Shown piece by piece: positions 46,992 to 58,320 of a stretch of DNA of 64,000 nt. Source of the DNA: Elmis aenea (lineage: Eukaryota > Arthropoda > Insecta > Coleoptera > Elmidae); NCBI GenBank assembly GCA_947652605.1, contig OX393577.1, positions 27,531,466 through 27,595,465 on the forward strand. Reading direction: 5' to 3'. Below the pieces are notes generated by a model. The model was not told the DNA's origin. It was given only the letters and a program-made list of their open reading frames with translations, and ran no database searches. The position numbers and the translations under genes are program-made. How positions within the stretch are numbered: the first letter of the stretch is position 1; each line of letters opens with the position of its first letter.

Positions 46992-48560
46992 AGTGGCACA
47001 GTTGTAATAAAAAGTAAACACCAACATTTAAAAAAATAGATTGCTATATTTTTTTATGATTAGGACAAATTAATAATGTAGTAACCAATAAACAAATTAA
47101 CAGTGGGGCAGCATACTTGAATAAAGTGCTTAAAAAACAAAAACAAAAAGTCTATGCGGATTAGTTTCGTTTTGTTTCAGTTAATAAGGAAGTCCCTTAC
47201 CCTTAACTTCATTTGAACCTCGCAAAAAATGTTTCTCGACACATTTTTACAAAATAACTGCTAAAATAAACGCACCTCATTATTAAGGATACGACACGTA
47301 TGTTACACTTTATTAATTCAAAAAGGTATTGCATTTAATTATCTTGCGAATTGAATTTGAATATTTTGTAAACAACAGATTTAAAGATTTATATTTAAAA
47401 GTACCTACTGCTTAAAAATAAAGGTTACAAGATAAGCACTCTAAAATGAATGAATAAATAATTCATAAAACGATTAAAATTTTGCTAAACCCAGAGAATC
47501 TTTTAATTGCGTTAGAAATTTTTAATTAACCTGTTAAAACGTAAAGGATCTAATTGTTAATTAAAAACATTAACCCAAATATATATATATATATGATTGA
47601 CTGCTTACATCCTTTTAAATATAATATGCTTTGTATAAAGGCGTATTCCATTTTGTTTTGCTTTCAATTTCAGCAATTGCTTTTAAGATAAAGTGGAAGT
47701 CCGTGCGAGATTCATTAAAACCTGCAAAACAAGATAACGAAGTAATTAAATCAAAGTTGCTCATCAACAAAACACCGAAATTAAAATAATGATCAAAAGT
47801 TGAATTGTTAAATAACAAAAAGTCGCAGAGGTTAATGTTATTACAAAGGTCGCAAATTGATTTAATACCCTTTAAAATGTTTCAAGGTGGGGTAGAAATG
47901 TACATCCCACGAGCTGTGCTCGATAATGTGCAGACGCTGACTGTAGAAAAGGCCAGTGTAAGTGATTAAAACGTTATTGGACGTGCAATTATAATTGCAA
48001 AAAGGCACCAGTTGTTTTATGTTTAGAGAGCCCCAAAAAACAACATAAACCCCAATACAATTTTCCTGTCATACAAGAATTTAAATAAGCAAGTGTAGAT
48101 GAACAATAATACGTAAATTTGAGTTTCTTTGTTAAAAAATAAAAATAAAACTCGCCTCATAATCGACGTCTCGTGACAAATAAAGATAAAGTACCTACTG
48201 GTTTAACCTTATTGTAAGTTTTAAAGAAATAAATTACCACAGAAAAAAATACCTGCATAAGTTGTTTGAAAATAAATGAAATAAAATTCATTTGCCTCTG
48301 GTGTCCACTGAAAGTTAAAGATTTTCGGACTGGAGCTTTCTTAACTATTAGTTTTATTTTCACCTCGATTAATAGATCATTATAAGCTTTTAATTCTTGA
48401 CAAAATAAAGTTTTTAGTGTTATTTCGTTTTCTGAATGGCAATTTAAAGTTAAAGTCTCTACAGTTTCTAGTTAAATAATTGTGAATATCAGAATTTGGA
48501 TTATATATTTTAACAAAAATAAAATGCAAGCAGATTATTTATAGTTTAAAAATAAAAATA
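46992..48560. other. Unassigned stretch with one weak exon candidate
   Basis: There is an (AT)n run at 47579-47594. On the minus strand, TCTTGTTTTGCAG near 47722 resembles a splice acceptor. It opens a 34-codon frame (FNESRTDFHFILKAIAEIES...) ending at a stop at 47615. No start, partner exon or family is recognised, so this is noted only as a possibility. Confidence 0.2.
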
Positions 48561-48566
48561 AACGTG

Positions 48567-49110
48567 TTAAAAACTATCAGTTTCTTGATACTGAGCCACT
48601 GTAAAGTATTTAGCATTATAGTAATTGGTGCAGCTATAACAGTGTAAATTAATTTTCGTAACCCTGTTTTGCAGTTTTTGAAGTCGGTTTAAATCGTTAG
48701 TATAACCCAGAATAAAATACTAGTTAGAAAAGTATTTTAAATGGGGTGCCGTGATACTTTTGTACATTAGAATTTTAGCAAGGATTACTACTTAATCCAT
48801 CGAGGAATCCAATTTTTTTAGAAACCTTCACTACATAATCTCTATTACTTTTAAAATTTATCCCCTCAACTTATCATCTATTATTAAACCTAAATATTTC
48901 ATTTCATTTCCATTTAATGCAACACCATCAAACTTGACTTTTGATTTAGCACATTCTTATTGTTTATCGCTATATATTTGCTTTTGTCAACATTTACTTT
49001 TAGTTTCTTAGCCTTTATACTTATACAATAACGGTAAAACCCCAATGATGCCTCTAGTAGCTAGAATGAAACATTGGCATATAAAACCAAAGCAAATAAA
49101 ATGTTAACTC
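48567..49110 (-). pseudogene. CR1/jockey-like RT C-terminal fragment
   Basis: Minus-strand frames give AKKLKVNVDKSKYIAINNKN, then GVALNGNEMKYLGLIIDDKL, then NFKS.RDYVVKVSKKIGFL, and finally TNDLNRLQKLQNRVTKIN. These are successive thumb and post-thumb blocks of non-LTR reverse transcriptases (normally KLKIN..KTK, YLGV.ID..L, LNRLQ.LQNRA). Stops and frame changes separate them, and the catalytic FADD block is not present. It is a different family from the full-length element that starts about 100 bp to the right, and in the opposite orientation. Confidence 0.75.
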
Positions 49111-49376
49111 CGAAACATGAATTAGTCAAAAATTTATTATTAATTATTTAATGGTAAACTACTTAAGTCAATGCAGCAGGTTTCAAAAATATAGTTTATC
49201 TTTAATTAATTTGGTTTCGTCGAGTAAGGACGTTTAATTATTGCTCCGATTTCGCGATATCAAGTGCAAGTGTGTCACAAAGTGTGTTGACCGTAAGGTC
49301 GCGTGTTTTTTTCCTGACGTATGCACATAGCTAAACTTAGTGCATACAGTGCAAACGTCACTAATTGTAGGTCGAC

Positions 49377-50669
49377 ATGGCCTCTTCTACGTCAAAATCT
49401 GCTGTGTGGCAAATAAAAGTGGTATCGACACCTAATCCCGCTATACAAAAACAGCTGACTCCACAAGATATTGCAGTAAATGACACCAATACTCCGCAAG
49501 ATACTGCAGTAACTGACCCCGACAATGAAGAAAATAACGGACGGTCCTGGCAAGAAGAAAATCCACGAAAGAAAAAAAGATTCAGCCCTGAAGGGCCAAG
49601 AAATGTCAGACAAAAATTTTTAACATATTATATGCAACCAACTAATGCGCATAACCGTTTTCAAGCGCTCAGAAACAACGAAAAGGAAAATTCAGATTCA
49701 GAACCTGAGAAAGAAAAGGAAACTAAACCACCACCGGTATTTATTCCCGACGTCCTCAAAATTAAGCCCCTCACTGAAATTCTTGATAAAGTAGCCAAGG
49801 ATGGTTACACTTACAAAATCTCTCTAAAAACCAAATAAAAGTGCAACCGCTAACATCAATAAATTACACTAGTATAATTCAAGAATTAAAAACAAAACAA
49901 ACGGCGTTTCACACGTTTCAACTTAAGGAAGATAGGAACTTCAGAGTAGTGCTGAAAAATATACACCCCACTACAGATATTCAAGAACTAACTGACGAAA
50001 TAATCGAAAAAGGACATGAGGTAGTAAACATATATAATATAAAACACAGAATCAACAAACAACCACTACCTATGTTTTTTGTTGACATTAAACCAAAAGA
50101 AAACAATAAAAAAATTTACGAAATTCAATTTCTACAGCACACAAAAGTTCAAATAGAACCACCAAAACAAAAACGTGAAATTGCCCAATGCCTGCGATGC
50201 CAAAGATACGGACACACAAAAAGCTATTGTACACGACAGCCGCGATGTGTAAAATGCGGTAATAATCATCTAACAGCCCAATGCACTAAAACCAGCGACA
50301 CAGAAGCCACCTGTGTGTTGTGTAAAGGTAAACATCCAGCTAATTATAAAGGTTGCACTGTGTACAAAGAACTACAAAATAGAAAATATCCACCCCTTAG
50401 ACCAAAACAAACCGAAAGCGCAGCAAAATTAACAGAACCAACTGCATCATCGTCATCATCCAATCAACACGTTAGACCAGGAATTTCATACGCCCAAATC
50501 GCAAGAGAGAAAAATTATCAAGTACAGCAAACTAATGATTTGCAGCCAAATATTGTTATCCCCCCACATAGCAACAACGTCCTAGAAAAAATTGATGGAG
50601 CGCATGGATACCATGCTTAATCTTCTTATGGCCCTAATTTCCAAGATGCCAGATTGGCCCAGCTGCTAA
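49377..50669 (+). pseudogene. Jockey ORF1 (gag-like, zinc knuckles), frameshifted
   Basis: ORF1 protein binds the element RNA. The frame opens at the Met of MASSTSKSAVW (49377), with a charged N-terminal region. It breaks at the TAA at 49836-49838 and continues one frame over from about 49841. The second part has three knuckles: CLRCQRYGHTKSYC (CX2CX4HX4C), CVKCGNNHLTAQC and CVLCKGKHPANYKGC, the PRE-C2HC/jockey-gag arrangement. Near 50590 another shift is needed to recover the usual hydrophobic C-terminus (MERMDTMLNLLMALISKM), ending at 50667-50669 and overlapping the start of ORF2. Full length would be about 430 residues. Confidence 0.88.
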
Positions 50670-53343
50670 AAATTGGGATCTGGAATGCCAATGGAATGTC
50701 GCAACACAGCGAAGAAATTAAATTATTTATTCTTAATCACGATTTAGATATTTTTCTAATTTCAGAGACCCATTTTACAAAAAGAAACTATTTCAAAATG
50801 CCCAATTACACTGTATATGACACTAAACATCCAGATAGAACTGCACACGGAGGAACAGCTCTTATAATTAGGAACACTATTAAACATTATGAAATAATAA
50901 AATATAATAAAGAACACATTCAAGCCAATAGTGTAATGATCGAAGACTGGAGAGGTCCGATAGCTATCTCGGCAATATATTGCCCACCCAAACATACCAT
51001 AAAACAAGAACAATTTGAAGAGTTTTTTCACACACTTGGCACACGTTTTATAGCTGGCGGAGATTACAACGCCAAACATCAACAATGGGGCTCGAGGTTA
51101 GCTACACCCAAAGGCAGAGAGCTCCTGAAAACAATAGAAAGCAACCACTTATGCCAGCTCTCAACTGGCCAGTCAACGTACTGGCCAACAGACAGACGGA
51201 AAGTACCAGATGTTATCGACTTCTGTGTTACTAAACGAATTTCTACAAATTACCTTAAAATAGAGCAAAGATTAGATCTGTCTTCCGTTCACTCTCCTCT
51301 AATTGCAACACTAAATACAAAAGTCATAGTCAAACAAAAATCAGCTTCGCTATCTAATAAAAAAACCGACTGGACCACTTTTAAGACAACTCTCGAAGAA
51401 AATATTTCCCTGGATATGTGCCTCAAATCAGAAAGGGCAATAGACGAAGCAGTAGAATTTCTAACATGTTCAATCCAGAGTGCAGCTTGGAATGCAACCC
51501 CGCAAGATACAACTGACGTAAGAGTTACAGATATTCCCATCAATGTGAAAAATGCAATATCCTCAAAACGAACGCTCCGAAAACGATGGCAGAACACCCG
51601 CGATCCCTGTGACAAAACCAGGTTGAATAAAGCGACAAAAAATTTAAAAAACCTGCTCAAAAACATAAGAAACCAAAGTATTGAACATTACCTTAAAAGC
51701 TTAACACCTACAGAAACCACCGATTATTCACTTTGGAGGGCTACAAAACGCATAAAACCACCCACCCAACCTATCCCACCTATTCGCAAAGCAGATGGAA
51801 GTTGGGCAAGAAGCGATACAGAAAAAGCAGAAGTGTACGCAAATCACCTAGCAAACGTATTTTAACCGTTTCCAACAGAAGCAAATGCCGAGGAAGTGAA
51901 CGAAATTCACTACTTTCTGGAATCACCTTACCAGTTATCGCCACCAATCAAATTGATTAAGGTGAGTGTTGTTAAAAATGTCATTCAACATCAGATAAAT
52001 TCAAAAAAAGCTCCTGGATATGATCTAATAACAGGAAAAATTCTTAAACAGTTACCAGAAAAAGCGCTTAAGCTTATAACACAAATATATAATGCCATGC
52101 TCCGACTAAGCTTCTTTCCAAGCCAGTGGAAAGTCGCCCAAATTATAATGTTGCCCAAACCCGGTAAGCTACCAGAGGAAGCCACTTCATACAGACTGAT
52201 TAGTCTTTTACCAATCCTCTCAGAAGTTTTTGAAAAAATTTTATTGCAAAAACTACGACCACTACTGCAGCGAAAATAATTAATTCCGGTACACCAATTT
52301 GGATTTCGCCAAAATCACGCAACCATTGAACAAGTGCATAGAGTCGCAAGCAAAATTAGTCAAGACCTGGAAGAGAGGCGGTTCTGCTCGGCAGCCTTCC
52401 TTGATATCACTCAAGCATTCGACAAAGTTTGGCACGAAGGCTTACTTTACAAAATTAAGAAAAATCTACCACATCCGTTTCAGCAAATCTTAAAATCCTA
52501 TCTAAGCGACAGATTTTTTAAAGTGAAATTTAACCAGGAGCAAACTAATCTCGTTCCCATAACCTCTGGTGTGCCGCAGGGAAGTGTCCTCGGACCCGTC
52601 CTCTACTTGCTTTATACCGCCGACCTCCCAACAGTGGGACATAACATGGTAGCTACCTTTGCCGATGATACAGCGGTATTGGCCTCATACACAGATCCAA
52701 CGATCGCATCGCAAATGCTGCAAAGAAACCTCGACAAGATCTCAAAATGGCTAAAAGTTAGGAGAATAAAAGCTAATGAAGCTAAGTCAACACACGTAAC
52801 TTTTACTATGCGTAGACACCTGCCTCCCCCCCCCCGTCTCACTAAACCGTACCGTTTTGCCGCAAGCAGAAGACACAAAATATCTGGGAATGCACTTAGA
52901 TCGCAGACTTACATGGCGGAAACACATATGGATGAAACGTAAACAGCTGGGAGTGCAATTTAGAAAGTTATACTGGCTTATTGGCAGAAACTCACAACTG
53001 TCGATCGATAACAAACTATTAATCTATAAAACGATATTCAAGCCAATATGGACGTACGGAATACAACTGTGGGGTTCAAGCAGTAACTCTAACATAGAAA
53101 TCTTACAACGATTTCAGGCCAAAACTTTACGAACAATAACCAACGCACCATGGTATGTTACTACTTACTAACGAAGTTATACAGCGAGATCTTCATATGT
53201 GTTCAGTGCAAAATGTGATCCAAAGTTTTAGTGCCAAATATCAAGAAAGATTGTCTCATCATCCCAACCTTTTAACAGCAAAGTTATTAGTGAACACTGG
53301 ACAAACTAAAAGACTAAAGAGGCATAAACCTAGACTTGCCTAA
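50621..53343 (+). pseudogene. Jockey ORF2: endonuclease plus reverse transcriptase
   Basis: The frame is open from 50621 without a nearby ATG. The AP-type endonuclease shows WNANG, ISETHF and AGGDYNAKHQQWGS, but its last motif reads SSVHSPL where SDHSP is expected, so a catalytic Asp is lost. The reverse transcriptase follows: ISLLPILSEVFEK, HQFGFRQNHATIEQ, AFLDITQAFDKVWHEGLL, SGVPQGSVLGPVLY and the catalytic FADD (52658-52669). Inactivating changes are TAA at 51863-51865, TAA at 52277-52279, a shift at a run of ten C (52826-52835) and a 7-bp insertion near 53163. The C-terminus ends at 53343 (RLKRHKPRLA). It would be about 900 residues, normal for jockey. Confidence 0.9.
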
Positions 53344-53528
53344 TCGTTTTAAGTAAAAATGTAACCTATGTTGCCAATAATAAATTAATTTAAGTAAATT
53401 TAAACGGATAGCTGCCACTGGGCAAGCTTATCCTTCACGTTAAATTAAAGCCACAACAATTTACTTATTGTTCATAAAGAATAGATAGTAAATTAATTAA
53501 TCATAGATGCCATTAAAAAAAAAAAAAA

Positions 53529-54554
53529 TTAAACAAGTTTTGAAGTACGTTACATATTACCTCAATAACTAACTTTAAATCATTTGTAGGCACATTATAC
53601 ATGAAAATGTAGAAGTAAACCAATTAAAAACCAGCATTAATTTTTTTTTGTTTTCTGTGGGATATTACTCGTGTTTTATTATTTTTATTAATAATTTACT
53701 GTTCCTATATTCTAAATGCATCTGTTCATTTGGTGAACTTGGCTTTCTTAAAGCTATAAAGTTCCTTTTTATAATGGACTTTTCATGTACTAAAAACAGT
53801 AATGTGCTATCAACAAAAGTATATGATCACAATATTGTGTCATAATTTAGTATAGGTATCTATCATCTTAACGAGCTTACTCTCAAAGCTATCTATGAGA
53901 GATATAGCCAACTATCGATATTTATGGCAGATATTTTACAGCTCTGGTCAATGATGATTATGGACCAACACCCGATATACTCAGTATGAGTTATAGCAAT
54001 GGAATCACACAGATTAACCCAACGGTTTCCGTAAAATATTCCACATAATAAAATATTCCGCGCTTATTCTGGGTAATTATATTACAATTCTCGTTTATTG
54101 TACAGTTTATGAATCTAAAGGTACTAAAGTTTTCAAATTGAATTTCTACACCAAGTAGCATAAATTAAGTTTTTAAAAGATATTTCATACCACATGAGAG
54201 AGGAAAAACTGATTTTATTTTTCTTGTGAAAGGAAGGATGAGGCTATACTTTTAGCACCTGAAATTCCCACTAGTGTCACTCAAATGTGGAATAATTATT
54301 TTTAGTAGTTGGACAATCACAATGTTCACTTTTTACTTGCTTGAAAAATAATAACAACAAAAAAGTAGGCCAAAATATTGGTTCTACGTTTTTTAATAGA
54401 ATTTTAATTCAATAAAATTTAATAATAATTTGGGTCGAAATTTGATGATTGTGCCCTTAATAAAATTGGGTAAAACCATTTGCAATTCAGTATTATGATC
54501 AAATATTTATTTAAATATCACAAAAAAAAACATACCAATATCTTAATTAAACTA
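53529..54554. other. Unassigned AT-rich stretch
   Basis: No gene or repeat was recognised between the retrotransposon tail and the Harbinger element. Confidence 0.4.
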
Positions 54555-54893
54555 TAAGGCCGTTTTCACACACGACGGCAAAACCGCTGCCGTCGGCGTC
54601 AGCGCTGCCGACTTCAATGTAATCAAATGGGTGCTTTCACACACAGGCGCGGGACGGCAAATTGCCGTCGCCGTCGACGGCAGCGGTTTGTGCAGCCGTC
54701 GGTGATCTCGACAATTTCGGATGCCGCCGTACTTGTTCTCATTCAGTGTTTCCATATAAGAACTGTTTTTTTCAAATAAAAACTAATCTAGGGTGTTTTA
54801 AATGACAAATATAGAAAACTGTAATAGATAAAAATTATTTGTTTATGTAAAATTGTAGTCTCACATGTATGTTATATATATAATATATAAGTA

Positions 54894-55541
54894 CAGGGTG
54901 GCCTATATTTCGTGAACAGATTTTTGATATCTTTTTTAATTTTCGAAATATAGCCAAAAACCGATTTTCGTCAATTTTCAAAAATGTTAAATATCTCGCT
55001 TAAACGAAAAGATGGAGGAAAACTTTAGAGACATTTTTGGCATGGTTTTTTGTCCTTAATAAGATGGCGATGTTCAATTTTTTTTTGCTCCTACGAATGT
55101 TGATATATTACACCTAACTTTCTTATTTTAAATGGCAACCATAGTTGGCTGTGACATAAATCGAAAGCTTATTTTTTGCACTTTTCAAAAATATATAATT
55201 TGCTTATGGTTGCCATTTAAAATAACAAAGTTAGGTGTAATAAATCAATATTAGTATGAGTAAAAAACAATTGAACATCGCTATCTTATTAAGGACAAAA
55301 AACCATGCCAAAAATATCTTTAGATTTTTTCTCCATCTTTTTGTTTAAGCGAGATATTTACCATTTTTGAAAATTGTCGAAAATCGGTTTTTGGCTATAT
55401 TTCGAAAATTAAAAAAGATATCAAAAATCTGTTTACGGCAATGAATTCGTGTCAAAAAAAGAAATCTAGACCACGTACATAGTTTTTTTTTTCTATCTCT
55501 GATAATTACCGAGGTATGGGCATCGAAAATAGGCCACCCTG
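54894..55541. mobile_element. 648-bp palindromic element, TA-CAGGGTGGCCTAT ends
   Basis: The ends CAGGGTGGCCTATATTTCG and, reversed, CAGGGTGGCCTATTTTCGAT are both next to TA. The arms pair closely, e.g. AAAAACCGATTTTCG versus CGAAAATCGGTTTTT, and AGTTAGGTGTAATA versus TATTACACCTAACT. It is inserted within the Harbinger element, so it is younger than that insertion. Confidence 0.85.
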
Positions 55542-55723
55542 TACAATGTACATATATGTTGGGGTGTATTAAACATTCTTCTAAATATTTTTGGTAAAAT
55601 TAAAAATTACGAAATACTTTTAAAACCCCCTTTACAAGAACTGTTTGTTTATCGTAAGATTTCCCCTAGGCTGGAAAATAGCCACATTAACAAACGACAC
55701 CTTCAATTCTAGTATCCTGGTGC

Positions 55724-55966
55724 TTAATACTTGTTTGTAATACCTAATTGCACCAGAATATCAAACGTATTGGCACTCATTCGAAAGTAATTAAAGAATT
55801 TTGATTGATCTTCTCTAAGTTTTTTAAACAAAGTATAAAAACTTCCTTCCAAATATCGCACGCTTAAAAGGGGATGAACCCAGTATTTTCTTTTATTTTT
55901 ATTACATCTGTACTTCCTAAGGTAAATTAGCCCAAGGAGATAACGTGTGTTGACAGCAGCATACAT
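55724..55966 (-). pseudogene. PIF/Harbinger transposase N-terminal fragment
   Basis: An 80-codon minus-strand frame contains RKYWVHPLLSVRYLEGSFYT followed by LFKKLREDQSKFFNYFRMSANTF-type sequence. These blocks define the N-terminal part of Harbinger nucleases (HARBI1-like): a basic stretch, WVHP, G.F..L...L, then F..YFRMS...FD.L. The fragment ends in a chance stop before the DDE nuclease domain, which is deleted. The Met at 55966 is probably close to the original start. Confidence 0.85.
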
Positions 55967-56102
55967 CTTTCTATCGTCACAACTAAAAACAAACTATTCA
56001 GCGGCAGCGGTAATGCCGTCGTGTGTGAAAGACTCGGACTTCTGATGCCGCTACCGCTGGCGGCAACGGCAGCGGTATTGCCGTCGTGTGAAAACGGCCT
56101 AA

Positions 56103-56490
56103 AAGTCAAAAATAAATGTGCTTCGCCACACGCCTAATGGGCCCACTTCTGGCATTGAATGCATTTAATCCAACCCTCTTCCAATAAAGAACGGACATAC
56201 AGTTCCTGACAAAACATACGTGCTTCATCGGAATCCCCTTGCTCTTCCGAAGATGACACCACACCACATGTTCCTTGTAACGTTATTGTTTATTAGTTTA
56301 CTTTTTTACATTTTCAATACACTTCAATACACTTAAGCGGTGTCAATAATATTTCGTTTTGGGGACATATTTTTTGCTCGATCTCCTTTTTTGACAGGAA
56401 ACTCTCCACTTCCTGTTTGTAAGAAGATAAAGTCAAGATTCTAGCTTTCCTCCTTCTGCTGTTGTTTTCTTACTTCACTCTGCCTTTTCG
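56103..56490 (-). pseudogene. pogo-like transposase C-terminal fragment with zinc-binding tail
   Basis: Minus-strand blocks are RRRKARILTLSSYKQEVES (like the common KGKS.ILTSTPYKNELE linker of insect pogo-type proteins), then SSSEEQGDSDEARMFCQELY and EEGWIKCIQCQKWAH. The last two give the C..C...W...C..C...WAH pattern of the C-terminal zinc-binding tail. A TAG directly after WAH replaces the usual Glu codon, and reading on gives ACGEAH, as expected after WAHE. At least one frame change lies between the blocks. The catalytic domain is absent. Confidence 0.65.
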
Positions 56491-56973
56491 TTGTGAAGAA
56501 TGCATTATCATTTTACGTAAAAAATAAAACGATGATGTTGACGGTAAGGGCTCAACACCTTTAATTGTTGATAATCGGGTTTCGTCGCCATTACATTTTT
56601 TACAAGTGAGCTTCATCAACATTAGATGTAATTACATGTGGTTACGGTACCTCAACAAACACAATGTAAACAACATGGCGTCACTCGACTCCAACGTAAG
56701 GTAAAAGACTGACTAAACAGCCAAAATACTCTTCAATAGATAAGCAATGTATTTAGGTACCGAAATCTGTTCTCCAGGTGTTTAAGGACGCAACACAAAA
56801 TTGAAGATGTTTTGGGAATAATAAATTGAAGAAAGTCTTTAAAAAAATAGTTGAATTGAGTTTGATGTGTGTTAGGGCAAACACCAAGTGTTTTTCATAG
56901 GATCGCAGCACTAATTAAGAAAAAACAAGCGTATTCGGTTTGACCCGCGTACTCAGTTTTAACCTACTCTCCC
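56103..56973 (-). mobile_element. pogo-like element remnant with GGGAGAGTAGG terminus
   Basis: On the minus strand the 5' end at 56973 reads GGGAGAGTAGGTTAAAACTG, next to TA (56974-56975), and is followed by a pogo-like transposase C-terminal region. The middle of the element is deleted. The 3' terminus is not visible: the DNA just beyond the C-terminal codons is interrupted by the Harbinger element (TAA at 56100). The phrase GGGTCAAACCGAATACG just inside the end has the same design as the internal-phrase elements elsewhere in the window. Confidence 0.55.
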
Positions 56974-57796
56974 TACGAATCTATAAAAAAAAATTTAATA
57001 TAGTCAAAAATTCTTAATTTCATAACGAATCTGTAAAATTTTTATAAAATAAACGTGATTATTTTATAAGCATAAATTGTGCCCATGTGGAACAACAAAA
57101 ATAACATTTTTGTGTTTTTGAACAAAAACGGAATTTTTGTGTAATGGATAATTTCCAAACGGAACTGTGGAAAACTTTTTTTTTCGTTTTAAGGCTCTAA
57201 TTCTAGATAACTATGTTACTAGTAATGATGAAAAGATAATCATCAAGTTGCTGTACACATTTTAATCGAAATTCTGTGAGGCAAATGTCGAGGGTTCACT
57301 GCTGAACGAAATATAATTTATTATTGTCTGTACGAGCCTGCGTGATAAATAGCCTTATAAATTTAATAATTGTTAATTTATATTGCGTCAACGTAGTTTA
57401 AAAGAAAATGGTTCTTTAGGAAAGCCGTATCTTCCATTATCCACGCTTCGCAAATCCAAAGTCAATAATAACATTAACCAAGCTTAAAGTTTCGATACGA
57501 GATCTCAAAGTTTGCGCGAGACATCTTGAATACGCTTCTAAAGTTTGCAGAAGCAGCAGCACCGTTAATGACTGTGCCAGTTTTATATATTACAAGCAGT
57601 TACAGTTTTAAGCATGACATATCGCCAAAACACGCTACTTCCGCACGCTAACATCGTTGAATAACGAATTCCCTTAAACGAATGTTGCTATCTTAGTTGG
57701 CTTTGAGGTTATAGTACACCAACATCATTACGCATACACCAGTCTGCCATTGTATATTTGATTTCCATGAATATTTAAAACACAATTAAAGCAGAA

Positions 57797-58045
57797 TTAT
57801 GTAAATAGCACGGACGTTTGCAAACACGGCGCTTTTAATTTGGTTGCGATATTAAATAAACAACTGCTACATTTATTTAGATGTTTCGGAGTCTTAACGT
57901 CATTAACTATGCAGTACAATGAATTTAACTTGTATTTACGAAGAGTGCTTCCAATAAATTCCCGATTAGTTTCTTGAACTGATATTTGTTTAACTGTAAA
58001 CAAAAACAATATTATTTCACCATGCAACCAAACTTCATGCCACAT
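57797..58045 (-). other. Candidate exon, unknown product
   Basis: An 82-codon minus-strand frame with balanced composition (VKQISVQETNREFIGSTLRK, then KYKLNSLYCIVNDVKTP). TTGTTTTTGTTTACAG just upstream of VKQ, near 57998, is a good splice-acceptor sequence. No family is recognised and no second exon was found. It could equally be a decayed transposon frame. Confidence 0.2.
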
Positions 58046-58113
58046 TTTCTGGCCACTAGCAATGTATCCTTTTTGTTACCGTAAATCAGCTGTTCATTCT
58101 CATCATTAGGGTA

Positions 58114-58320
58114 TTGTTTCTATTCGGTAAACATAATTTAAATACAAGCAAGATTGCACCCGCGAGCGAGTTCATCTCGCTACTGGATAATCACTTGGCT
58201 ACAAAATATTTGCTCCAAAATGATCGACTTAAATACAAATTGAAAAGAAAATACAACAAATCAAAGTCTGACAATTGTAAATTATTAAAGGTTGTTAAAA
58301 AAAAAGATTTTTTAAACTAA
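58114..58320 (+). other. Candidate exon, unknown product
   Basis: A 68-codon frame (ASEFISLLDNHLATKYLLQN followed by a Lys-rich tail) begins shortly after CATTCTCATCATTAG, which could be a splice acceptor. Its Lys-rich end (KLKRKYNKSKSDNCK) is what AT-rich random DNA also gives, so confidence is low. Confidence 0.15.

Larger units (their letters stand above)
49210..53528 (+). mobile_element. Nearly full-length jockey-clade non-LTR retrotransposon
   Basis: The order is 5' untranslated region (about 49210-49376), gag-like ORF1, endonuclease/reverse-transcriptase ORF2, a short 3' untranslated region and an A14 tail (53515-53528). There is no long terminal repeat. The exact 5' boundary is uncertain and no target-site duplication was found. 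Mutations are few (several frameshifts and two nonsense codons over 4 kb), so it is a fairly recent dead copy. Its base composition (more C and A) differs from its surroundings. Confidence 0.9.
54558..56099 (-). mobile_element. PIF/Harbinger element with TAA duplication
   Basis: The ends are GGCCGTTTTCACACACGACG and, reversed, GGCCGTTTTCACACGACGGC. Target duplications TAA lie at 54555-54557 and 56100-56102. The subterminal DNA is built of CTGCCGTCG/CGGCAGCGG motifs in both ends. A transposase N-terminal fragment lies inside the right half. The element is deleted (most of the transposase is gone) and carries the CAGGGTG palindrome at 54894-55541. Confidence 0.88.

Noticed and set aside
49210..49376. 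Target-site duplication for the jockey element
   Set aside because: The sequence after the A14 tail (TTAAACAAGTTTTG) has no matching copy near the putative 5' end.
51289..51666. 125-codon minus-strand frame inside the retrotransposon
   Set aside because: Antisense shadow of the jockey ORF2, which has clear motifs on the plus strand.
54552..54755. 67-codon minus-strand frame rich in Pro, Ala and Thr
   Set aside because: It lies in the GC-rich subterminal repeats of the Harbinger element (CTGCCGTCG motifs) and extends past the element end.
57505..57660. Minus-strand peptide ending NVIIDFGFAKRG, resembling the kinase DFG motif
   Set aside because: There is no start, and no other kinase motif (APE, HRD or glycine loop) around it; the match is probably chance.
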